From assembly GCA_025351985.1 (NCBI GenBank), contig JANXUW010000462.1, forward strand, positions 1-16,414: a stretch of DNA of 16,414 nt, given 5' to 3'. The notes under the pieces are model-generated. The model saw nothing but the letters and a program-made list of their open reading frames with translations, was not told the DNA's origin and made no database searches. A program made the position numbers and the translations under genes. This document shows, in pieces, positions 1 through 5,701 of this stretch; position 1 is the stretch's first letter, and each line of letters begins with the position of its first letter. The stretch is from Pseudolysobacter sp. (GTDB lineage Bacteria > Pseudomonadota > Gammaproteobacteria > Xanthomonadales > Rhodanobacteraceae).

Positions 1-1735
1 GATCCGTTGCCGTTGCGGTGATCACCTGGCCCATCGTTGTGGTGAGGGGCAAGGTCGTATCGACCAAGCCATTGCCCGAACCATCCGTGGTCACATTGCG
101 GCACCCGAGAAAGGTCTGACCCTGGCCATAACCCGAGACATCGCAGCTTGCACTCGCAAAAAACTCCACGCGAAAATTCGTGTTCGCGGCGCTGTTCAAG
201 CTACCTGTCACTGAGGTCGAACCGGCAGCGCTGCTCGCCGCAGTGAGTACGGGAAAATTTTGCAGATTGTTGGCGCCGGTATCGGTATCGCCCGGATCGT
301 TGGCATTGACCCCCGGCGTACCCAGGTTGATTCCGAGCGAGGTATTGCCGAATATCGAATTGCCGAGGATCGCGTTGTTGATGGCCAGCTGACCGCAGAA
401 ATTGTCGGTGACGACGTTGACGCCATCGCCGCCGTTGAACGCGATCGTATTGCCGGCGCCGACCACCGTCCCGCCGATCGTGGCATCGTGGTGATCGCTG
501 GATATATTCACGCCATCGCTGCCGTTTGGCAGTGGCGCCGTACCTGTGGCATCCGTGCCGATGAAATTTCCCTGCACCGTGGATGTTCCGCCGAAACATC
601 CGCCGAGTGCCATACCATAATAACTGTTGCCCGAAATTACGTTCCGTGCGCTAGCGCTGGTGCCGCCAACGATGTTTCCCATCGCCGTGCCGGTAATCGT
701 GACCCCGTTGAAACTGTTGCCGAGGGCGGTGTCTCCCGCTGCATTCAAACCGATCAGATTACCTTGGATAACATTGTTGTTGGCGGCTTGCACCGAAATG
801 CCGTCGCCATTCGCCGAAATCACATTACCAGCGCCAGCGCCAAGTCCGCCGACGGTATTGCCATTGGCGGCGTTGAAGATAATCACGCCGAAACCGAACG
901 CGGTCGAATTGCCCAACGCCACGGTGCCGGTCGCGTCGATGCCGATGTAGTTGCCTGCGATCAGGTTGCCGCTGGCACCGGCATTGTCGATTTCCACGCC
1001 GCCGAAAACATTGCCTTGGCCGTTGGCGGAAATGATGTTGCGTGCCGCCGGAGTCGTGCCGCCGATGGTGTTGTTCGGCACCGCGATGATCTTGATTCCC
1101 GATCCGCCGTTGCCGGCGGCGCTGCTGCCGTCGGCCTTGGTGCCGATAAAATTTCCGCTGATCAGATGCGATCCGCCGCCACTGCTGACTTCGATGCCGG
1201 AGCCGGAAAAATTGCCGATCGCCAGACCGCGGACGGTGGAACCGGAATGATTGGAAAGCACCAGTCCGATCGCACCCGCGCCCGCTGCGGCGCCGTCGAG
1301 AAAAATTTGCAGGACGGCGCTGTCTCCGGTCGCCAGCGTATTCGCGCTCGCCGATCCCTGGCTGTAACCGTTGATCGTCACCGGCTTGGTAATCAATGGC
1401 AACGCGGAGGTCAGAGCAATGCTGTGGACGCCGCTGCCGGGAATATTGAAGTTGATACTGTCGCCGCTACCATAAGCGCCCACCGCAACTACATCGGCAT
1501 TGATATTGCCAGCGGCGTTGATCGAGTTGATGGCCTCGCGCAACGTGACTGCGCCGTCGACGGATACCGAATCGCCCGTGCCGGTCACGGTAATCGTTGC
1601 GGCCTGTAATACTGCCGGCATCGCGGCAATCGCAAACAATATTGTGGCAAAACGCACGAAGATTTTCCCGAGCGTGATCGCAGCGACACGATCAGCCGCC
1701 ACGATCGACAACAAACTGCCTCGGGAAAATTTCAC
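1..1735 (-). CDS. Secreted right-handed beta-helix repeat protein (C-terminus off window)
   Basis: About 578 codons are visible and the frame is still open at the left edge. I chose the GTG at 1733-1735 because GGAG lies seven bases upstream; an in-frame ATG at 1772-1774 would add 13 residues but has no better ribosome site. The N-terminus (MKFSRGSLL...) has a long basic stretch, a hydrophobic core (about residues 28-43) and a likely signal-peptidase site after LQA (residue 45), so export is predicted. An LREAI motif at residues 65-69 resembles the start of the CSLREAI-type domain found ahead of beta-helix repeats. The body has repeated GNxIGxxxxG and NVISGN motifs typical of parallel beta-helix coils. 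From about residue 500 the repeats give way to a beta-sandwich-like segment (FRVEFFASASCD). Such proteins are often surface adhesins or polysaccharide-binding or -cleaving proteins; no catalytic residues are recognisable here, so the function is unknown. Confidence 0.85.
   Translation of the reverse strand, partial: MKFSRGSLLSIVAADRVAAITLGKIFVRFATILFAIAAMPAVLQAATITVTGTGDSVSVDGAVTLREAINSINAAGNINADVVAVGAYGSGDSINFNIPGSGVHSIALTSALPLITKPVTINGYSQGSASANTLATGDSAVLQIFLDGAAAGAGAIGLVLSNHSGSTVRGLAIGNFSGSGIEVSSGGGSHLISGNFIGTKADGSSAAGNGGSGIKIIAVPNNTIGGTTPAARNIISANGQGNVFGGVEIDNAGASGNLIAGNYIGIDATGTVALGNSTAFGFGVIIFNAANGNTVGGLGAGAGNVISANGDGISVQAANNNVIQGNLIGLNAAGDTALGNSFNGVTITGTAMGNIVGGTSASARNVISGNSYYGMALGGCFGGTSTVQGNFIGTDATGTAPLPNGSDGVNISSDHHDATIGGTVVGAGNTIAFNGGDGVNVVTDNFCGQLAINNAILGNSIFGNTSLGINLGTPGVNANDPGDTDTGANNLQNFPVLTAASSAAGSTSVTGSLNSAANTNFRVEFFASASCDVSGYGQGQTFLGCRNVTTDGSGNGLVDTTLPLTTTMGQVITATATD
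524..1159 (-). repeat. Four imperfect 51-bp coding repeats of the beta-helix protein
   Basis: Four aligned 17-codon copies are seen on the minus strand: 1109-1159 (SGNFIGTKADGSSAAGN), 908-958 (AGNYIGIDATGTVALGN), 716-766 (QGNLIGLNAAGDTALGN) and 524-574 (QGNFIGTDATGTAPLPN). They recur every 201, 192 and 192 bases, i.e. 64-67 codons. Between them lies a second motif of the form N-T/V-I/V-G-G followed by N-V/I-I-S-A/G-N. Each period probably represents about three helix coils. The copies have diverged at the nucleotide level, so this is an old protein repeat rather than recent tandem duplication. Confidence 0.85.
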
Positions 1736-2077
1736 TGACGCTCTCCGTGATCGATGGATTTGCTGCTGAATCATTTGGCAGCGACTGACATATCCCGGCT
1801 GCGCGAAAAACGCAGTCTCCGAATGCTTACAAACGGTCAAGCCCCACTCACCATTATCTCATCAAGTATCGTTCTGGCCAAATTTGCGCTTGCGCTGATG
1901 CAATTTCAGTCAGTAAATACAACGTTTTATCGGTTGCGCTCAGCGATTTGTGGTGAGATTTGCAGCTACCGGTCGTTTATATCGTCCGATGCGTTGGCAG
2001 ATGCCGCGACTCTGATTAAGATGCCGGACGCGGCATTGGTCGATGCCGCATCGTCCTCCTGCAGATCACGGAATTTC
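1736..2077. other. Intergenic region between divergent beta-helix and SET genes
   Basis: This 342-base stretch separates two divergently read genes. It has no convincing gene. The plus-strand frame of the SET gene stays open back to 1754, but the extra 108 residues have no domain character. It is less GC-rich than the flanking genes and holds a candidate minus-strand promoter (1853-1881). I see no operator palindrome or riboswitch-like fold in it. Confidence 0.6.
1853..1881 (-). promoter_or_regulatory. Candidate promoter for the beta-helix gene
   Basis: On the minus strand TTGGCC (1881-1876, four of six matches to TTGACA) is followed after 17 bases by GATAAT (1858-1853, five of six matches to TATAAT). 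It would start transcription about 110 bases ahead of the GTG start. This rests on sequence similarity alone. Confidence 0.35.
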
Positions 2078-2596
2078 ATGTCGCCTCGATTCGTAACGCG
2101 TTCTTCATCCATCCACGGCAAAGGCGTTTTCGCCGCTGTCGATATTCCCGCCGAGGAAATCCTGATCGAGTACAGCGGCAAGCGCATCACCTCGCAGCAG
2201 GCCGAGCGGCTGCATGGCAACAACAGCGAAACCGGCCACACGTTTCTGTTCGCGGTGAACGAAAAATTCCTCATCGACGGCAACAGCGGCGGCAATTCGT
2301 CGCGTTGGTTCAATCACAGTTGTGCGCCGAATTGCCAGGCGCAGGTGCACGTCAATATCGATGGCGACGAGCGTCGCGACAAGGTGCTGATCGAAAGCCT
2401 GCGTCCGATTCGTGCGGGCGAAGAACTCACCTACGACTACGGCCTCGACCTGCCGCCGCCGCATTCGAAGCGGCTGAAAAAAATCTGGGAATGCCGCTGC
2501 GGTGCGAAAAATTGCACCGGCACCTTGCTCAAGCCCCGCACGCCTGCCGCGAGGAAAAGCGCTGCAAAAACCAGCGCGAAAAAACGTCAGGCGTAA
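2078..2596 (+). CDS. Stand-alone SET-domain protein-lysine methyltransferase
   Basis: The 172-residue protein is nearly all SET domain. Visible motifs are IHGKGVFA (12-19, the N-terminal GxG region that helps bind S-adenosylmethionine), RWFNHSCAPNC (76-86, the RFxNHSCxPN signature) and GEELTYDYG (114-122, with the catalytic-type tyrosine). A post-SET CxCx4C motif follows (C139, C141, C146), which with C82 could bind zinc. The last 20 residues are a basic Lys/Ala/Arg tail. I start at ATG 2078 because the domain begins at once after it; the frame is open for 108 codons upstream, but those residues are unlike any domain. Only a weak ribosome site (ACGGA) precedes it. Known SET enzymes transfer methyl groups to lysines; bacterial ones modify host histones or the cell's own proteins, and the substrate cannot be inferred here. 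The gene is convergent with the HNH gene, 36 bases away. Confidence 0.9.
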   Translation: MSPRFVTRSSSIHGKGVFAAVDIPAEEILIEYSGKRITSQQAERLHGNNSETGHTFLFAVNEKFLIDGNSGGNSSRWFNHSCAPNCQAQVHVNIDGDERRDKVLIESLRPIRAGEELTYDYGLDLPPPHSKRLKKIWECRCGAKNCTGTLLKPRTPAARKSAAKTSAKKRQA

Positions 2597-2632
2597 CCAA
2601 TATCGGCGCGACAGCGCGATGCAGAATTGTAA

Positions 2633-3007
2633 TCAATCCTTGCGCTTCAGCAGGTTTTTGAGATCGGCGAACGGGTTCGATGTTGCCGCCGCGGTCGTTG
2701 GCGCTTGCGCACTATCGCCAGTGAAGTCGATGTAGCGCGAGTGTTCGTTGTCGTGGCAATACACGCACAGCAATTCCCAGTTGCTGCCATCGACCGGATT
2801 GAAATCGTGGTCGTGGTTGCGATGATGCACGGTCAGTTCCGACAGATTGGTGCGCGTGAATTCGCGCGCGCAGCGGCCGCAGATCCATGGATACATTTTC
2901 AGCGCTTGCTCGCGATAACCGAGATCGCGTTGTTCGGCATTGCGGCGGGCATCGGCGACGATGCGGTCGAGCTTGCTGTTGTCGATGTGCGGTTTGCTGG
3001 TGGTCAT
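2633..3007 (-). CDS. yajD: YajD-family HNH nuclease-like protein
   Basis: The 124-residue protein matches E. coli YajD closely by eye: GYREQALKMYPWICGRCAREF, then ELTVHH, DGSNWELLC, YCHDNEHS and a C-terminal NPFADLK. The HNH core has zinc-binding pairs C43/C46 and C81/C84 around H61-H62, and H85 and H89 complete the finger. Members are small soluble proteins of the HNH endonuclease superfamily; YajD's cellular role is not established, so nuclease activity is inferred from the fold. ATG 3007 is chosen because the frame upstream of it (to about 3196) encodes low-quality Arg/Ala-rich sequence. The residues before GYREQ are not conserved and no good ribosome site is seen, so the exact start is uncertain. 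Confidence 0.9.
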   Translation of the reverse strand: MTTSKPHIDNSKLDRIVADARRNAEQRDLGYREQALKMYPWICGRCAREFTRTNLSELTVHHRNHDHDFNPVDGSNWELLCVYCHDNEHSRYIDFTGDSAQAPTTAAATSNPFADLKNLLKRKD

Positions 3008-3081
3008 GGCGGAACTTCGATGGCGGGGACGCCACGATAACGCGCCACGCGTCCGAGCAAAAGATCTGCCGGCGAATCGGC

Positions 3082-3115
3082 GTTCTGCGCCAGCGTCTGA
3101 ATACCGGCGCAGAAC
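3082..3115. repeat. Perfect 10-bp inverted repeat between GH20 and yajD
   Basis: GTTCTGCGCC (3082-3091) and GGCGCAGAAC (3106-3115) are exact reverse complements separated by 14 bases. The hairpin lies 24 bases beyond the GH20 stop codon. It has no adjacent T-run on the minus strand, so it is not a standard intrinsic terminator. It may stabilise the 3' end of the hexosaminidase mRNA or help factor-dependent termination. Confidence 0.55.
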
Positions 3116-3138
3116 ACGCCCATGCCCTGAATGCGCAA

Positions 3139-5574
3139 TTATCGCGGCGACAAAGACTTGTCGCTGGGCAGCAGTTGCACCGCATCGATCACCCACAACG
3201 GATCATGGCCGCGTGTCGTGAAAAACAGGCACAAATCATGCGTGCCGCTGCGCGCGGGCAGGTTCGCGGTCAACGCGCTCAGGCCGGATTGCGTGAGCGC
3301 CGGTGTCAGCGGCAAGGCGGCAAGGATTTCGCCTGCGCACGTATCCAGTCGCACCTGCAATTCCTCGTGTTTCGACGCGGCCGCATGGCTGACGATCTTG
3401 TCGCTGTCGTGCCAGAGCTGGAAGTTGTATGGAATCTGGCCGACGCTGATTTGTATTTGCGCAATGCCGTTCAATGACGCCTGCGCGTAGATCCAGCACG
3501 CATCCAGGATATCGACATTGAACACCGCGCGCTCGCCGCGCAACGGCGCATCGTCTTCAAGCCGCAGCGGCAGTTTCTTGGTGCACGAGGCGAGTTCGTC
3601 GCTGTTCCGCCGCCGCAGCGACTGGCGATCAATCACGCGCACACGCGTTGCTGCCAGCGCCTGATCGCCGGCAAAAGAATTGGCGCGCAAGGTTTGCGGC
3701 GGCGTGATCTGCAGCGGCTTTTCGTAACGCGTCGATTGCGCGGTGGGTTCGCTGCCATCCAGCGTGTAGCGAATGGTGCCGACACCGAGCTGATTCGACA
3801 GCACCACATCGGCGCGATCGCTCTGCGCATTTGCCTCGGCATCGATGCTCACCGCAAATGCGCTGTCGGCGTAATCGATACCAAGCCGGCGATAACGCGC
3901 CAGTTGCGGAATCAGGCGCGTGACAAAACTGTTCCAGTCACGACGTTCATGCGACGACCAGGTCAGTTCGGCCAGCGCCGCCAGCCGCGGAAACGTCGCG
4001 TGCTGCACGCGCTGCGGCGTGCGCATGTGTTCGGTCCACAGATTGATCTGCGCGCCGAGTACGTGTTGCGCCTGCGTTGCATCGAGTTCGGCCGGCACCG
4101 GCTCGAACTTGTAGACATCGGCCAGTGTGATCAAATCCGGTCGCCCGGGCGGTTCGTCGTGTGCGCTGCTTTGCAGATGATCCAGATACAAGTCCGGGCT
4201 CGGTGCCATCACCACATCGTGGCCCTGGTTCGCGGCTTCGATGCCGCCCTTGGTGCCTTGCCACGACATCACGGTGGCTTCCGCCGGAAGTCCGCCTTCG
4301 AGAATTTCGTCCCAGCCGATCAGTTTGCGGCCGTGCGCGCCGAGAAATTTTTCGATGCGCTGGATGAAATAACTTTGCAGCGCCGCTTCGTTCGATACGC
4401 CGAGTACATGCATGCGCTGTTGCACCTGCGCCGATGCCTGCCACTGGTCTTTCGCCGCCTCGTCGCCGCCGATATGGATGTAGCGGCCCGGGAACAACGC
4501 CATCACTTCGCTCAGTACATCTTCGAGAAAACCGAATGTGTCCTCGTTGACGTTGTAGAGATACGTGTGCACGCCCCAGTCCGATGAAACGGGCGGATTA
4601 TCACCGCGCGAACCGAACTGCGGATATGCCGCAATCGCGGCCTGCGCATGCCCCGGCATTTCGATTTCCGGCACGATGGTGATGAAACGTTCGGCGGCGT
4701 ATGACACGATGTCGCGCACCTCGTCCTGCGTGTAAAAACCGCCTTCGCGACGCGGCTGACCGGTGCTTGAATCAATGTCGCTGGCGGCAACCGGACCGGG
4801 CGGCGTGCGCCATGCACCGATCTCGGTCAGGCGTGGGTATTTCTTGATTTCGATGCGCCAGCCCTGGTCGTCGGTCAGGTGCCAGTGGAAGACATTGAGC
4901 TTGTGCACCGCCATCGCATCGAGCATCTGCTTGATCGCATCGGGCGGCATGAAATGACGCGAGACATCGAGCATCAAAGCACGCCAGACAAAGCGCGGCG
5001 CATCGTCGATGCGCAAGGTGGGCACGCGGATCGGCAAGGTATTGCCGGCGTCTAGCGTGAGCAGTTGCCACAAGGTCGTGCTGCCGTTGAACAGGCCGTG
5101 CGCCGTGCGTGCGGCAACACGAATATGATCGCCAGCAACGATCAATTCATAACCTTCATCGCCCGCGACGACGATACGCGGATCGAGCACGAAACTGATC
5201 GATTGCGACTTTGAAACTGTGCCGCCGAACGCTTGCAGATCGAGTTTCACACCGCGCGTGCGTGCCAGCAGGTCGACGAAATAACGCGCCACACCTAGCG
5301 CCTGTGCGTTCGGCAATTGCTCCCTGCTTTGCTCTACCTCCGGCATCCCTGCCGTCGTTTTCGATTCCACGATCAACGCCGCGCCCTGGCGCAGTTCGAA
5401 ATAACCGGGCGATCGCGCCAGCGAAACGGGTTGTGGAATCAGCGATAGCGGATCTGCCGGGAGAGCAGATGCCGTGGATTCAGTCCTCGTCTGGCTTGAC
5501 TGACAACCGCCGATCACACCGAATACGAGTGCGGCGATACCGAAAAAAATCACGCTGCGAAAATAGGTTTTCAT
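3139..5574 (-). CDS. GH20 beta-N-acetylhexosaminidase, lipoprotein
   Basis: This 811-residue enzyme is predicted to remove terminal beta-linked GlcNAc or GalNAc from oligosaccharides such as chito-oligomers or glycans. A type II signal peptide ends in IGGC (lipid-modified Cys24), so it is membrane-anchored. A GH20b-like N-terminal domain (about 40-185) precedes the catalytic barrel (about 190-560). The barrel contains WHLTDDQGWR near 231 and the family's catalytic pair in HIGGDEAAKDQW (Asp371-Glu372), where Asp orients the acetamido group and Glu is the acid/base. A chitobiase C-terminal-like module follows (YTLDGSEPT near 603-611). The last ~140 residues form an extra beta-rich domain that may bind sugar. 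ATG 5574 is preferred over the in-frame TTG at 5586 because GGGTGA lies just upstream of it and the signal peptide starts there. It is read in the same direction as the TonB-dependent receptor but lies beyond that gene's terminator. Confidence 0.95.
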   Translation of the reverse strand: MKTYFRSVIFFGIAALVFGVIGGCQSSQTRTESTASALPADPLSLIPQPVSLARSPGYFELRQGAALIVESKTTAGMPEVEQSREQLPNAQALGVARYFVDLLARTRGVKLDLQAFGGTVSKSQSISFVLDPRIVVAGDEGYELIVAGDHIRVAARTAHGLFNGSTTLWQLLTLDAGNTLPIRVPTLRIDDAPRFVWRALMLDVSRHFMPPDAIKQMLDAMAVHKLNVFHWHLTDDQGWRIEIKKYPRLTEIGAWRTPPGPVAASDIDSSTGQPRREGGFYTQDEVRDIVSYAAERFITIVPEIEMPGHAQAAIAAYPQFGSRGDNPPVSSDWGVHTYLYNVNEDTFGFLEDVLSEVMALFPGRYIHIGGDEAAKDQWQASAQVQQRMHVLGVSNEAALQSYFIQRIEKFLGAHGRKLIGWDEILEGGLPAEATVMSWQGTKGGIEAANQGHDVVMAPSPDLYLDHLQSSAHDEPPGRPDLITLADVYKFEPVPAELDATQAQHVLGAQINLWTEHMRTPQRVQHATFPRLAALAELTWSSHERRDWNSFVTRLIPQLARYRRLGIDYADSAFAVSIDAEANAQSDRADVVLSNQLGVGTIRYTLDGSEPTAQSTRYEKPLQITPPQTLRANSFAGDQALAATRVRVIDRQSLRRRNSDELASCTKKLPLRLEDDAPLRGERAVFNVDILDACWIYAQASLNGIAQIQISVGQIPYNFQLWHDSDKIVSHAAASKHEELQVRLDTCAGEILAALPLTPALTQSGLSALTANLPARSGTHDLCLFFTTRGHDPLWVIDAVQLLPSDKSLSPR

Positions 5575-5588
5575 GACATCACCCAAGT

Positions 5589-5606
5589 GCTGACTGTCAG
5601 CTTATA
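5589..5606 (-). promoter_or_regulatory. 13-bp dyad and -10-like element ahead of the hexosaminidase gene
   Basis: On the minus strand TATAAG (5606-5601, five of six matches to TATAAT) is directly followed by the perfect dyad GCTGACAGTCAGC (5601-5589), which ends 14 bases before the ATG. No good -35 is present. The dyad sits where a repressor would block transcription or where a small hairpin would precede the ribosome site. It does not match the operator found upstream of the kinase gene. Confidence 0.35.
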
Positions 5607-5625
5607 ACACGCAAAAAATCCGGCC

Positions 5626-5658
5626 AAAAAAAGCGGGCCAGGACAAGTCCGGACCCGC
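5626..5658 (-). terminator. Intrinsic terminator of the TonB-dependent receptor gene
   Basis: Read on the minus strand, a GC-rich stem spans 5658-5633 (GCGGGTCC... pairing with ...TGGCCCGC, one mismatch and one G-T pair). It is followed immediately by seven T residues (5632-5626). It begins 43 bases past the receptor's stop codon. It would separate or reduce read-through into the hexosaminidase gene. Confidence 0.85.
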
Positions 5659-5701
5659 AAATCGCTGGAGGGCGAAACAACTAACTGGTACTGCTAGGCC
5701 A

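Noticed and set aside
260..1609. A 449-codon open frame on the plus strand
   Set aside because: It is antisense to the beta-helix gene; the translation is Arg/Ala/Asp-rich without domains and arises from the GC-rich repetitive coding strand. The minus frame has a signal peptide and beta-helix motifs.
1754..2077. 108-codon upstream extension of the SET frame
   Set aside because: The residues show no domain or signal sequence, composition differs from the SET part, and the SET fold starts right after ATG 2078.
3694..4587. 297-codon plus-strand frame
   Set aside because: Shadow of the GH20 gene; His/Arg-rich translation with no recognisable motif.
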